DNA of 64,000 bases. Source: an uncultured Gemella sp. (lineage in GTDB: Bacteria > Bacillota > Bacilli > Staphylococcales > Gemellaceae). The stretch is taken from the NCBI GenBank assembly GCA_900555985.1, contig USNF01000003.1:44683-108682 (forward strand), given 5' to 3'. Both the position numbers and the translations under genes were made by a program. Under the pieces are notes generated by a model. That model made no database searches and was not told the origin of the DNA. It saw nothing but the letters and a program-made list of their open reading frames with translations. Positions 17,104 to 26,438 of the stretch are shown here, piece by piece; the stretch's first letter is position 1; each line of letters opens with the position of its first letter.

Positions 17104-19725
17104 ATGAAACAATTAACATCAACACAAATTAGAAGAATGTTTTTAGACTTCTTTGTAGAAAAAGGACATAAAATAGAACCTAGTGCTTCACTAGTTCCAG
17201 TAGATGATCCAACATTATTATGGATTAACTCAGGGGTAGCAACTTTAAAGAAATATTTTGATGGACGTGTAATTCCAGAAAATCCTAGAATTACAAACTC
17301 ACAAAAATCAATTCGTACTAATGATATTGAAAATGTTGGTAAAACAGCTCGTCACCATACTTTTTTTGAAATGTTAGGAAACTTTTCAATTGGAGATTAT
17401 TTTAAACCTGAAGCAGTTGCTTGGGCTTGGGAATTCTTAACATCTGAAAAATGGTTAGGTTTAGAGAAAGAGAAATTATCAGTAACTATACATCCTGAAG
17501 ATACTGAGGCATACGATATTTGGCATAATCAAATTGGATTACCAGAAGAAAAAATTATTCGTATAGAAGGTAACTTTTGGGATATAGGTGAAGGGCCTTC
17601 AGGACCGAATACTGAAATATTCTATGATCGTGGAGAAGAAACAGATACAAAATCACCAAAAGAAGAGATGTATCCAGGTGGAGAAAATGAAAGATATCTT
17701 GAAGTTTGGAATGTAGTATTTAGTCAATATAACCATAATGCAGATGGTACTTATACAGAACTGCCTGCCAAAAATATTGATACAGGAATGGGACTTGAAA
17801 GAATAGCATCTGTATTACAAGATGTTCCAACAAACTTTGATACTGATTTATTTATGCCTATAATTAGTGAAATCGAGAAGTTATCAGGGAAAAAATATGG
17901 TGTTAACGATGAACAAGATGTTGCATTTAAAGTTATCGCTGACCATATAAGAACTGTTGTATTTGCTATTGCAGATGGAGCTCTTCCATCAAATGAAGGT
18001 AGAGGTTATATACTGAGAAGATTACTTCGTAGAGCAGTTCGTTTTGCTAAAGTTTTAGATTTAAATAATTCATTTATGTATAAACTTACTGATGTAGTTG
18101 CAGAAATAATGAATGATTATTATCCAAATGTAAAAGAATCAGCTGATTTTGTTAAGGATGTAATTCTTAAAGAAGAAGATAGATTCCATGAAACTCTTAA
18201 TGAGGGAGAAGCTATTTTAAATGGTATTGTTAGTGAAGTTAAAGATACTACAAAAATCATTTCAGGTAAAGATGCATTTAAGTTATATGATACTTTTGGT
18301 TTCCCAATTGAATTAACAGAAGAATACGCTGAAGAATATGGTTTAAAAGTTGATATCGATGGATTTAATGAAGAAATGGAAAAACAAAAAGAACGTGCAA
18401 GATCATCAAGACAAGATGATTCATCAATGCAAGTTCAATCAGATTTATATAGCAGAATTATCGGAAATAGTGAATTTATAGGATATACTCAATTTGAAGT
18501 ATCTTCTAAGCTATTAGCTATAGTTGATAAAGAAGATAATTTATTAGATAAATACTCTGATGAAGAAGTTGTAAAAGTTGTATTTGAAAAAACACCATTT
18601 TATGCAGAGAGTGGGGGTCAAATTGGAGACCATGGTGAAATCTTAGCTAATGGATTTAAAGCCAAAGTACTTGATGTTAAAAAACTACCTGATAAACGTC
18701 ACATTCACTTTGTGAAAGTACTAGAAGGGGAATTTAAAGTTGGAAATGAATATGAACTAATTGTAAGCAGAGACTTTAGATTGAATGTTGAGAAAAATCA
18801 TACAGCTACCCACTTACTAAATGAAGCACTACGTCATGAAGTAGGTTCACATATAAAACAAGCTGGATCTCTTGTAACTGATGAAAAACTAAGATTTGAC
18901 ATTACTCATTTTGCACCTTTAACAAAAGAAGAAATTGAAAAAGTAGAGCAAGAAGTTAATAAACAAATATGGAATGCGTTAGAAATTAAAACTGAAGAAA
19001 TGCCAATTGCCGAAGCAAGAAAATTAGGAGCTCAAGCATTGTTCGGCGAAAAATATGGAGATATTGTTCGAGTAGTTTCGATTGGTGATTACTCAATAGA
19101 ACTGTGTGGTGGTACACATAATTCAAACAGTAGTGAAGTAGGAATTTTCAAAATTATTTCTGAAACTGGGATCGCTGCAGGAGTTCGTAGAATAGAAGCG
19201 CTAACAGGAAGAGCCGCATATGAGTATTTAAGACAACAAGAAGAGACACTTCGTACTGTTGAAAAATTAACAAAAGCTAATACTTCAAATGTAGTAGAAA
19301 AAGTAACTAATTTACAAACTGAAATAAAAAAACTTTCTAAAGAAAAAGAAAGTTTACAACAAAAAATAGCTAATGCAGAGTTAAACAATCTAGTAAATAA
19401 TATTAAAGAAGTTAATGGTATAAACGTACTTACAAGTTTAGTTGAATCTGAAAATATGAATCATTTAAAACAACTTGTAGATAATGCTAAATCTAAATTA
19501 GAAAACTATGTTATAGCATTTGCTTCAATAAATGATGATAAAGTTAACTTTGTAGTTGCAGTGGATAAAGCTATTACAGATAAATATAATGCTGGAAAAC
19601 TTGTAAATGTTTTAGCAACTGTCTGTGAAGGTCGTGGAGGTGGACGTCCAGACATGGCACAAGCAGGAGCTAAGAATAAAAATAATATTGATAAAGCATT
19701 TGAAGAATTAATAGCTAATATTTAA
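17104..19725 (+). CDS. alaS: Alanyl-tRNA synthetase
   Basis: The 873-residue class II synthetase charges tRNA-Ala. The order is: aminoacylation domain (TSTQIRRMFLDFF near the start, ARHHTFFEMLGNFSIGDYF), tRNA-recognition region, editing domain (HTATHLLNEAL zinc/editing motif, later CGGTH), a coiled-coil stretch near 715-760 and a C-Ala domain ending GRGGGRPDMAQAG. Length is normal (about 870-880). AAGGAG precedes the ATG. It is transcribed alone behind a T-box and ends in a terminator. Confidence 0.98.
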   Translation: MKQLTSTQIRRMFLDFFVEKGHKIEPSASLVPVDDPTLLWINSGVATLKKYFDGRVIPENPRITNSQKSIRTNDIENVGKTARHHTFFEMLGNFSIGDYFKPEAVAWAWEFLTSEKWLGLEKEKLSVTIHPEDTEAYDIWHNQIGLPEEKIIRIEGNFWDIGEGPSGPNTEIFYDRGEETDTKSPKEEMYPGGENERYLEVWNVVFSQYNHNADGTYTELPAKNIDTGMGLERIASVLQDVPTNFDTDLFMPIISEIEKLSGKKYGVNDEQDVAFKVIADHIRTVVFAIADGALPSNEGRGYILRRLLRRAVRFAKVLDLNNSFMYKLTDVVAEIMNDYYPNVKESADFVKDVILKEEDRFHETLNEGEAILNGIVSEVKDTTKIISGKDAFKLYDTFGFPIELTEEYAEEYGLKVDIDGFNEEMEKQKERARSSRQDDSSMQVQSDLYSRIIGNSEFIGYTQFEVSSKLLAIVDKEDNLLDKYSDEEVVKVVFEKTPFYAESGGQIGDHGEILANGFKAKVLDVKKLPDKRHIHFVKVLEGEFKVGNEYELIVSRDFRLNVEKNHTATHLLNEALRHEVGSHIKQAGSLVTDEKLRFDITHFAPLTKEEIEKVEQEVNKQIWNALEIKTEEMPIAEARKLGAQALFGEKYGDIVRVVSIGDYSIELCGGTHNSNSSEVGIFKIISETGIAAGVRRIEALTGRAAYEYLRQQEETLRTVEKLTKANTSNVVEKVTNLQTEIKKLSKEKESLQQKIANAELNNLVNNIKEVNGINVLTSLVESENMNHLKQLVDNAKSKLENYVIAFASINDDKVNFVVAVDKAITDKYNAGKLVNVLATVCEGRGGGRPDMAQAGAKNKNNIDKAFEELIANI

Positions 19726-19752
19726 TAATATATTGCCTTACCTTACCTTAAG

Positions 19753-19791
19753 AACAAGGGAGCTGTAGTATTAATTATTACATCCCTTGTT
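19753..19791 (+). terminator. Terminator after alaS
   Basis: AACAAGGGA (19753-19761) pairs with TCCCTTGTT (19783-19791), with additional inner pairing, followed by a T-rich tract. Confidence 0.85.
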
Positions 19792-19844
19792 TTATTTTTT
19801 TGTAATATAAATATATTATATTACTCCCTTTTTTAATGAAAATA

Positions 19845-19853
19845 TGGTATAAT
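19845..19853 (+). promoter_or_regulatory. Extended -10 promoter of yqhY-nusB operon
   Basis: TGGTATAAT with TATAAT at 19848-19853. The -35 position has no recognisable hexamer. It lies about 100 bases before the first gene, leaving an untranslated leader of unknown function. Confidence 0.5.
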
Positions 19854-19954
19854 GGTGTAGATTATTATGGATATAATAATCTTTATAGTAATTCGGTTTA
19901 ATATTGAATTATTATAGTATAGATTATTTAAGATAAATTAGGAGGATTCTTAAT

Positions 19955-20260
19955 ATGGAAAACAAAAAATTAGGAAAAGTAGAAATTAATCCAAGTGCCT
20001 TAACGGTTATTGCAAATATTGCTGCAAGTGAAGTAGAAGGTGTATCAAAATTATTAGGAAAAAAAGTATACTCTAAAGGAGTAGAACTAGAATTCGTTGG
20101 CGATGAATTACTTATCGATGTATACTGTAATTTAAAATCAGGATATTCAATCGCTAAAACTGCAAGAAAAATTCAAGAAAATGTGAAAAATTCTATTTTT
20201 AATATGACAGAAATTAATACTAAAACTGTTAATGTAAATATTATAGGAATTGATTTTTAA
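19955..20260 (+). CDS. Asp23/Gls24 family protein, YqhY-like
   Basis: The 101-residue protein belongs to the Asp23/Gls24 (DUF322) envelope-stress family: GKVEINPSALTVIANIAASEVEGV and the C-terminal TVNVNIIGIDF are typical. In B. subtilis the homologue yqhY precedes nusB, linked to acetyl-CoA carboxylase genes and lipid homeostasis; here it directly precedes nusB but accBC are absent. AGGAGG precedes the ATG. Function in this organism is not established by sequence. Confidence 0.88.
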   Translation: MENKKLGKVEINPSALTVIANIAASEVEGVSKLLGKKVYSKGVELEFVGDELLIDVYCNLKSGYSIAKTARKIQENVKNSIFNMTEINTKTVNVNIIGIDF

Positions 20261-20273
20261 TTAGGAGATACTA

Positions 20274-20669
20274 ATGAAAAGTAGACATGAATTAAGAGAA
20301 TCAGTATTTAAAATTTTATTTCAAGTAGAAAATACAGATTTAGATTATAGAGAATTATTAGAATTTGAAGTAGATGACGTTTCAGGTAGTGAATATGTAA
20401 CTAGAACTCTTGATGATATTTTTGAGAAAAAAGAACAAATTGATGAAATAATATCTAATAATTTAAAAGGTTGGAAGTTAGAACGTTTATCTAAAATGGA
20501 TAGGCAAATCTTAAGAATATCTACGTATGAAATTTTATTTACAGATATTCCATATAAAGTTTCTATAAACGAAGCTGTAGAACTTTCAAAAAAATATAGT
20601 GAAAAAGATGATAGCTATAAATTTATTAATGGAGTATTAAAAGGTATAGTTGAAACTTCAACTAAATAA
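20274..20669 (+). CDS. nusB: Transcription antitermination factor NusB
   Basis: The 131-residue, all-helical RNA-binding protein joins NusE (S10) on boxA to prevent premature termination in rRNA operons. Typical NusB blocks are RHELRESVFKILFQ at the N-terminus, the WKLERLSKMDRQILRIS region, and INEAVELSKKYS..FINGVL near the end. It is second in the yqhY-nusB-xseAB-ispA operon, 13 bases after yqhY. Confidence 0.95.
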   Translation: MKSRHELRESVFKILFQVENTDLDYRELLEFEVDDVSGSEYVTRTLDDIFEKKEQIDEIISNNLKGWKLERLSKMDRQILRISTYEILFTDIPYKVSINEAVELSKKYSEKDDSYKFINGVLKGIVETSTK

Positions 20670-20681
20670 GAGGTAAAATTA

Positions 20682-21941
20682 TTGGAAGAAAGAGCATATT
20701 TAACTGTTACGGCATTAAATAAATATATTGAGAAAAAGTTTATTTTAGACCCTTATCTAGGTGAAATATATATAAAGGGTGAGATATCAAATTTTAAACT
20801 ACACAATAATAATAATATTTATTTTTCTATTAAAGATGAAAATACAAGAATAAATGCAGTTTGGTTCGGTGCTAAGAATCGTGAGTTTAAAGATGGTGAT
20901 ACAGTCTTAATTAAGTCTAAAATAAACTTTTATTTTCCAAGAGGCGAACATAACCTATTAGTTATCGATATGAAAAAAGATCGTATTGGTGAACTATATC
21001 AGAAGTTTTTAGAATTAAAAGAAAAGCTTGAAAAAGAAGGCTTATTTTCGTCAGAGTTTAAAAAGGATATTCCAAAATTCAGTCAAAAAATTGCTTTAAT
21101 AACAGCAAAAACAGGTGCTGCTATACAAGATATGACTAGAACAATACAAAGAAGATTTCCAATTGCTAAAATTAATGTTTATTCAACTTTAGTTCAAGGA
21201 GAAAATTCAGTTGAAGATATTGTAAAAAATATTATTCTTGCTGATAGTGAAGATAATGATGTAATTATATTAGGACGTGGAGGAGGATCGATTGAAGATT
21301 TGTGGAGTTTCAATACTGAAGAAGTAGTTCGAGCAATCTTTAATTGTAAAACTCCTATTGTAACAGGAATTGGCCATGAGACAGATACAACGTTATCAGA
21401 TTTTGTGTCAGATGTTAGGGCATCAACGCCGACTGCAGCTGCAGAATTAGTAACCCCAAATATAATAGATATAAAAAATAGATTATCTTTTAATAGTGAT
21501 AAATTAAATAGAAGAATGTCTTATATATTAGAAGAATATAGAACTAGGATAGCAAATAGTAATTCAAATCCTTACTTTAGAAATTACACAAATATTTATA
21601 ACGTTTATAAAGAAAAAGTTTATTTGTTAGAGAAAGAATTATCCAAAGGATTAAATAACTTAATTAAGGATAAGAAATCTGAATTAACTATTTCTAAAGA
21701 AATATTCCAAAAGATAGATGTTATAGGTCCATATAAAGAATATTTCATTAAAAAAGTTGATAGCCTTGAGGCGAATTCTCCTATTAATATATTAAAAAAA
21801 GGATACTCAATTACATATTTAAATGATAATAAAATTACATCAGTAAAAAGTGTTAATAAAAATGATAATATATCTGTAAGGCTTTCAGATGGTTTATTAG
21901 AATGTAATGTAATTGATACAATAGAAGAAGGAGTAGAGTAA
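20682..21941 (+). CDS. xseA: Exodeoxyribonuclease VII large subunit
   Basis: XseA with XseB forms exonuclease VII, which degrades single-stranded DNA from both ends. The 419 residues contain an N-terminal OB-fold (YLTVTALNKYIE, GEISNFKLH, IYFSIKD), the catalytic domain (LITAKTGAAIQD, ILGRGGGSIEDLW, GIGHETDTTLSD, RASTPTAAAEL), and a coiled-coil C-terminus. The start is the TTG at 20682, 12 bases after the nusB stop and preceded by AAGAGG; no suitable ATG precedes the conserved block. The stop overlaps the xseB ATG by one base. Confidence 0.95.
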   Translation: MEERAYLTVTALNKYIEKKFILDPYLGEIYIKGEISNFKLHNNNNIYFSIKDENTRINAVWFGAKNREFKDGDTVLIKSKINFYFPRGEHNLLVIDMKKDRIGELYQKFLELKEKLEKEGLFSSEFKKDIPKFSQKIALITAKTGAAIQDMTRTIQRRFPIAKINVYSTLVQGENSVEDIVKNIILADSEDNDVIILGRGGGSIEDLWSFNTEEVVRAIFNCKTPIVTGIGHETDTTLSDFVSDVRASTPTAAAELVTPNIIDIKNRLSFNSDKLNRRMSYILEEYRTRIANSNSNPYFRNYTNIYNVYKEKVYLLEKELSKGLNNLIKDKKSELTISKEIFQKIDVIGPYKEYFIKKVDSLEANSPINILKKGYSITYLNDNKITSVKSVNKNDNISVRLSDGLLECNVIDTIEEGVE

Positions 21942-22141
21942 TGGCTAAAGAAAATTTTGAGTCAAATTTAATTAATCTTGAAAAAATTGTTTCTGAATTA
22001 GAATCAGGACAACTCTCATTAGAGGAATCGTTAGAAAAATATAAAAAAGGTATAGACCTAGTAAAAAAATGTAATACAATTATAGAAAATGCAGAAAAAG
22101 AAGTTCATAGACTAACTGAGGATATTAAAACAAATGAATAG
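21941..22141 (+). CDS. xseB: Exodeoxyribonuclease VII small subunit
   Basis: The 66-residue helical protein shows the family pattern FESNLINLEKIVSELESGQLSLEESLEKYKKGI. It wraps the XseA coiled coil to build the active complex. It starts within the xseA stop (TAATG) and overlaps ispA by 8 bases, so the three genes are translationally coupled. Confidence 0.95.
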   Translation: MAKENFESNLINLEKIVSELESGQLSLEESLEKYKKGIDLVKKCNTIIENAEKEVHRLTEDIKTNE

Positions 22142-22994
22142 TTTCGAGCAATTTATAAATGAAAATAGAAATTCTTTAAATATTTATGCAAAAGAATATA
22201 TAGAAAACCTAGAAATTCCTGAATTATTAAAGGAATCAATTATTTATTCATTGGTTAATGATGGGAAAAAAATAAGACCATTATCGTTTTTATATTTATT
22301 AAAATTTTATAATATAGATTATAAAGAATATTTTGACGTTGCATTAGCAATAGAATTAGTACATACTTACTCATTGGTTCATGATGATTTACCTGAAATG
22401 GATAATGACGATTATCGCTGGGGAAAACCAACTAATCACCGAGTATATGGACAAGATATTGCAGTTCTAACTGGTGATTCAATGCTAACATTAGCATTTG
22501 AAGTGTTAAGTAAAGCAAATATAAATGATACTCTTAAAGTTAATCTTATCCAACAATTTGCTAATTATTCTGGTGCAATGGGAATGATTGCTGGTCAGGT
22601 ATACGATGTTAAGCAAAAAAACTATCAAGTTGACGCTAATTATCTAAAATTGATGCATAGTTTAAAAACAGGTAGACTAATAGAATTACCGCTTGATTTT
22701 GCTTGTAAAATAGCTCGAAAAGAATCGGATTTAGATTATATAAGAAGTTTTGGTAAAGAGCTAGGTATAGCGTATCAAATAAAAGATGATATTTTAGATT
22801 ATTATGGTGAATTTGAAAAAATAGGTAAATTACCAAGTGATGAAGATATGATTACTTATCTTAGTTTTTATGGAATAGATGAATGTAAAGAGTTACTAGA
22901 AAAACACACAACAAATGCAATAGAAATTTCAAGAAAATTAGAAAATAATTTATTGGAAGACTTTGCTAATTATTTATTGAAAAGAGATAAATAA
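22134..22994 (+). CDS. ispA: Polyprenyl (farnesyl/geranylgeranyl) diphosphate synthase
   Basis: The 286-residue trans-prenyltransferase condenses isopentenyl diphosphate with allylic diphosphates, feeding undecaprenyl and quinone precursors. The first Asp-rich motif is DDLPEMDNDD at about 80-89, the second is DDILDYYG at about 220-227, with GKKIRP near the N-terminus and GAMGMIAGQV in the middle. Clustering with xseAB matches the Bacillus and E. coli ispA context. Chain length specificity is inferred, not proved. A terminator follows 5 bases after the stop. Confidence 0.92.
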   Translation: MNSFEQFINENRNSLNIYAKEYIENLEIPELLKESIIYSLVNDGKKIRPLSFLYLLKFYNIDYKEYFDVALAIELVHTYSLVHDDLPEMDNDDYRWGKPTNHRVYGQDIAVLTGDSMLTLAFEVLSKANINDTLKVNLIQQFANYSGAMGMIAGQVYDVKQKNYQVDANYLKLMHSLKTGRLIELPLDFACKIARKESDLDYIRSFGKELGIAYQIKDDILDYYGEFEKIGKLPSDEDMITYLSFYGIDECKELLEKHTTNAIEISRKLENNLLEDFANYLLKRDK

Positions 22995-22998
22995 AAAT

Positions 22999-23032
22999 AA
23001 CCACGGTAGTTTAGGGGTAAACTTCCGTGGTT
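22999..23032 (+). terminator. Terminator of the yqhY-ispA operon
   Basis: AACCACGG (22999-23006) pairs with CCGTGGTT (23025-23032), and inside it GTTTA (23009-23013) pairs with TAAAC (23018-23022) over a GGGG loop. A short T-run follows. Confidence 0.8.
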
Positions 23033-23054
23033 TTATACAGTAAATATTAACGTA

Positions 23055-23280
23055 GGGTGGGCACTGGAATTTCTATGTACTATGTTAATATATAATTCTA
23101 ATCATATAAATTGTAGTTACTGGCACAAACATGAGGATTACTGTTAATTGTAAAACTAAAAGTAGTTTGTTAAACAATATATATAATTAAGACTGTATGT
23201 TATTAATCATAATGATTAAATATGTAGTATTTAACTCTATAGTAAGAGTTTTAAATAATTCCAGGTTATAAGCCCAAATA
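23055..23280 (+). ncRNA. Rod-like structured RNA, candidate 6S RNA
   Basis: The 447-base gap between ispA and the glycerate kinase gene holds a region whose ends pair. TGGGC (23058-23062) pairs with GCCCA (23272-23276), CTGGAATT (23064-23071) with AATTCCAG (23257-23264), TACTAT (23078-23083) with ATAGTA (23239-23244), GTTAA (23084-23088) with TTAAC (23231-23235), and TAATCAT (23099-23105) with ATGATTA (23212-23218). The apex has ATTGT/ACAAT (23147-23151 with 23174-23178) and AAACTA/TAGTTT (23153-23158 with 23163-23168). A single rod of about 220 bases with internal bubbles resembles 6S RNA, the RNA polymerase decoy. Strand and exact ends are inferred. No ORF fits. The remaining 23285-23441 is AT-rich leader with no recognised element. 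Confidence 0.5.
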
Positions 23281-23441
23281 AAGTCAAACAACTTTACATA
23301 AATATTATACTAAAAAAAACAGGAAATTTAAAGTATTTGTGTAAAAATAATAAAAGTTTTTTTATTTATTAAGATATAAATATAAATTAAATTAATTTAT
23401 AATAAAAAATTAACAAAGTAAAAATAATTAAGGTGGAAGTT

Positions 23442-24584
23442 ATGAAAATATTGGTAGCTGTAAATGAATTTAAAGGTTCGTTGACCTCAAGGGAAATAGC
23501 AGAATTAATTTCAAAATTAGCTAATAGTAGGTATAAAAATATTGAAATAGAACCAGAAGTAATTGCGGATGGCGGAGACGGTTTTTTAGATATTTTTAAT
23601 GATTTTTCTAAAAAAGAAGTACTAGTCACTAATGCCATGGGTGAGAAAATTAAAGCTAGTTATTTAGTTGATTATGATAATAAGAAAGCAGTTATAGAAG
23701 TAGCAGAAATAATTGGTCTAAAAAAAGTAAGTGAAAAAAATCCATACCTAGCAAGTACTTATGGTTTAGGAGAAGTAATAAAATCATTACTCCAGGAAAA
23801 TATTAGAGATTTTATTATAGGTCTTGGAGGAAGTGCAACTAATGATTGTGGCATTGGCATGCTAAGTGCTTTAGGGTATAAATTCTTTGATAAAAATAAT
23901 AATGAATGTATACACGGTATAAATGCTTTAAGTAAAATAAATAGAATTGATGACTCATATTTAAATGAAAATCTAAAAAATGCTAAGTTTACACTTGTTA
24001 GTGATGTTGAAAACATTTTATGTGGACAAGAAGGAGCTACATATGTCTTTTCTAAACAAAAAGGACTAAAGGAAGAAAATTTTCAGATTGTAGATGATTA
24101 TGTTAATAAATTTACAAGAATAGTGTATAATAAGTATAATACAAATTATTCAAATATTTTAGGTAGTGGTGCTGCAGGTGGTTTAGCCTATGGTTTTCTA
24201 ACTTTTACAAACTCTGAAATTAAAAAAGGTTCTGATTTTATGATAGAATACCTCAAAATAGAAGAAAAAATAAAAGAGGTAGAAATAGTAATTACTGGAG
24301 AAGGTAAATTAGATTTGCAGAGCTTTATGGGGAAAGCCCCAATTGAGATAGCAAGATTGGCAAAAAAATATAAAAAATCAGTTATATTTTTAGCTGGAAC
24401 TATTTCAGATAAGGAGATATACACACTAAACGCTAGTACTAAAGGTATTATTGACGCTTCATTTTCTATTTTGAGAGGAATTTCAACTCTAGATGAAGCT
24501 ATGAATAAGAAAATTGCAATTTCAAACTTAGAAAATACAGTGTCTCAAGTTTTTAATTTATTGGAGATTTTTAAAGATGAATAA
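23442..24584 (+). CDS. Glycerate kinase (GlxK type)
   Basis: The 380-residue protein is a type I glycerate kinase, which phosphorylates D-glycerate to a phosphoglycerate. Evidence: N-terminal ILVAVNEFKGSLTS, ADGGDGFLD (DGGDG nucleotide region), GLGGSATNDCGIGMLSALG, GSGAAGGLAYGF and ITGEGKLDLQS, the standard order of the family. A GTG at 23433 is part of the AAGGTGG ribosome site, so the ATG at 23442 is the start. The EamA permease gene overlaps its end by 8 bases, suggesting a shared transcript. No other glyoxylate or glycerate genes are nearby. Confidence 0.92.
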   Translation: MKILVAVNEFKGSLTSREIAELISKLANSRYKNIEIEPEVIADGGDGFLDIFNDFSKKEVLVTNAMGEKIKASYLVDYDNKKAVIEVAEIIGLKKVSEKNPYLASTYGLGEVIKSLLQENIRDFIIGLGGSATNDCGIGMLSALGYKFFDKNNNECIHGINALSKINRIDDSYLNENLKNAKFTLVSDVENILCGQEGATYVFSKQKGLKEENFQIVDDYVNKFTRIVYNKYNTNYSNILGSGAAGGLAYGFLTFTNSEIKKGSDFMIEYLKIEEKIKEVEIVITGEGKLDLQSFMGKAPIEIARLAKKYKKSVIFLAGTISDKEIYTLNASTKGIIDASFSILRGISTLDEAMNKKIAISNLENTVSQVFNLLEIFKDE

Positions 24585-25437
24585 TAATAATATTTTGAAA
24601 GGAATATTGTGTATAATAATTGCTGGATTTGGATTTGCATTAATGTCTTTATTTGTTAAACTGTCTGGTGATTTACCATCCATGCAAAAAGGTTTTTTTA
24701 GAAATATAATAGCTGTATTTATATCTTCGATACCACTTATTAAACATTGGAAAGTTATAAATATACCAAGAAATAATACTGGATGGTTAGTACTAATTTC
24801 AAGAAGTGTGTTTGGAACTATAGGATTGGTTTTGAATTTTTACGCTATTTCACATATAAGCTTAGCTGATTCTTCGATTATTCAAAAACTGTCTCCTTTT
24901 ATTATTATAATATTATCATACATATTTTTTAAAGAAGAAATGACTAAATTTCAAGTTTTCGCAATAATTATTGCTTTTATTGGGATTACATTAATAATTA
25001 AGCCAAGTGGAAATAATATTATTAGTATGGGAGCATTAGCTGCATTATTAGGTGCTTTATGTGCGGGTATAGCATATACTTGTGTAAGATATTTAGGAAC
25101 ACATAATATATCAGGTGAGTTTATTATTTTTTTCTTTTCAAGTCTATCATCGCTTATGTTACTGCCATATCTAATTTTAGATTATAGAACTATGACGTAC
25201 TATCAATTATTAATGTTATTATTAGCAGGTATTAGTGCAACCATAGGTCAGTACGGTGTGACATTTGCATATAAATTTGCTGCAGCAAAAAATATTTCGG
25301 TTTTTGATTATTCGCAAGTATTATTTTCTGGAATTTTTGGATATATGTTTTTCGGAGAGTTTCCAGATTTTCAAAGTTTAATTGGTTATATAATTGTAAT
25401 ATCAGTAGGTATAGTTTTAGTATTAAGATCTAAGTAA
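24577..25437 (+). CDS. DMT-superfamily permease (two EamA domains)
   Basis: The 286-residue protein has about ten hydrophobic segments arranged as two EamA repeats (about 8-140 and 152-284), with the end-of-repeat segments FFKEEMTKFQ and FFGEFPDFQS, typical of the DMT drug/metabolite exporter family. Substrate cannot be read from sequence. It overlaps the glycerate kinase gene by 8 bases and precedes the C39-type peptidase by 9 bases, so it is likely part of a three-gene unit. Confidence 0.88.
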   Translation: MNNNNILKGILCIIIAGFGFALMSLFVKLSGDLPSMQKGFFRNIIAVFISSIPLIKHWKVINIPRNNTGWLVLISRSVFGTIGLVLNFYAISHISLADSSIIQKLSPFIIIILSYIFFKEEMTKFQVFAIIIAFIGITLIIKPSGNNIISMGALAALLGALCAGIAYTCVRYLGTHNISGEFIIFFFSSLSSLMLLPYLILDYRTMTYYQLLMLLLAGISATIGQYGVTFAYKFAAAKNISVFDYSQVLFSGIFGYMFFGEFPDFQSLIGYIIVISVGIVLVLRSK

Positions 25438-25446
25438 GGAGGTAAT

Positions 25447-26316
25447 ATGAAGAAAAAATATATAATCATCTTAATAAGTATACTAGGAATAATAACTTTT
25501 TATTTTGGAATAAAAAGTATAAATGAATTTTCCGTTAGTAGTAACAAAATAGAAGAAAAAAATAAAAATTCTATAAAATCGAGAGATGGAATAGTGGGAG
25601 TTAAACAACCTTTTCCTTTCTTAAAAAATAGTAAAGAAGTTGAAAATAACTTTCTAGAAAATGCAAAAAATAGTATAGAAGATCAATTTATTCTTTTACA
25701 AAAAGATAACTTACCAGTCGCAGAACAAAAACTTTTTGCTAATAATAAAGATTCTAAACAATATATACTAGGATATTTATCAGGTAAGAAGTCAAAACAT
25801 TATGAGGAAGGCGAAACTGTTGAGCTAAATAGAAAATATCCATATTATGTGCAGTGGGACAGAAGATGGAGCTACGATAAGCTTGGTGATATAAATATAG
25901 CAATTGGTGGCTGTGGGCCTGCTACTGTATCTATGGCGATAAGTGGTTTATTAAATGATAATTCGATAACTCCTGATAAAATCGCAAAAATTGCTGATGA
26001 AAATGGATATTTTACAGATGATGGAATAAAATGGAGCTTTTTCGATTTTATAACTAAAAAATATAATTTGAAGACAAAAAATGTTTCATTAAATCAACAG
26101 TCAATAGATGATGTTTTACAAAGAAATAATCCTATAATAACTTCAGTAAAAGCCGGTAAGTTTACAACAGTAGGTCATATTGTACTTATTGTTGGAAAAG
26201 ATAATGATGGAAATTATATTATAAATGACCCTAATAGTTATGGAAGAACAATAAAAAAATGGAGTTATGATGAGTTGAAAACAGAAATTAAGTCTATGTG
26301 GGAAGTATCAAAATAA
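25447..26316 (+). CDS. Membrane-anchored C39-like papain-fold peptidase
   Basis: The 289-residue protein has an N-terminal signal anchor (about residues 4-22), a linker, and a C-terminal peptidase_C39_2-type domain starting near 137 with YPYYVQWDRRW. The likely catalytic Cys is in GGCGPATVSMA, the His in TVGHIVLIVGKD, and the Asn/Asp in INDPNSYGRT. Such proteins are surface papain-like hydrolases with unknown substrates; WDRRW followed by GGCGP is typical. It is third after glycerate kinase and the permease. A long AT hairpin terminator follows. Confidence 0.85.
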   Translation: MKKKYIIILISILGIITFYFGIKSINEFSVSSNKIEEKNKNSIKSRDGIVGVKQPFPFLKNSKEVENNFLENAKNSIEDQFILLQKDNLPVAEQKLFANNKDSKQYILGYLSGKKSKHYEEGETVELNRKYPYYVQWDRRWSYDKLGDINIAIGGCGPATVSMAISGLLNDNSITPDKIAKIADENGYFTDDGIKWSFFDFITKKYNLKTKNVSLNQQSIDDVLQRNNPIITSVKAGKFTTVGHIVLIVGKDNDGNYIINDPNSYGRTIKKWSYDELKTEIKSMWEVSK

Positions 26317-26332
26317 TTTATTAATACAAGAA

Positions 26333-26379
26333 AAATAAATGAATTATATAGTTTTAATAATTATATAATTTGTTTATTT
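26333..26379 (+). terminator. AT-rich terminator after the peptidase gene
   Basis: AAATAAA (26333-26339) pairs with TTTATTT (26373-26379), and AATTATATA (26342-26350) with TATATAATT (26362-26370), with a small internal loop, then a T-run. Confidence 0.75.
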
Positions 26380-26438
26380 TTTTGTAAGTAAAAACTGAAA
26401 TAATTATAGATACTGATAAATGGAAATAGACCAATAAT

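Noticed and set aside
22999..23032. GC-containing hairpin after ispA as a tRNA or riboswitch
   Set aside because: It is a simple two-part stem with T-run; no cloverleaf or CCA end can be drawn.
23053..23062. GTAGGGTGGGC as a T-box core for the glycerate kinase gene
   Set aside because: The rest of the T-box core, the specifier loop and the terminator are missing; these bases pair with the 3' end of the rod-like RNA instead.
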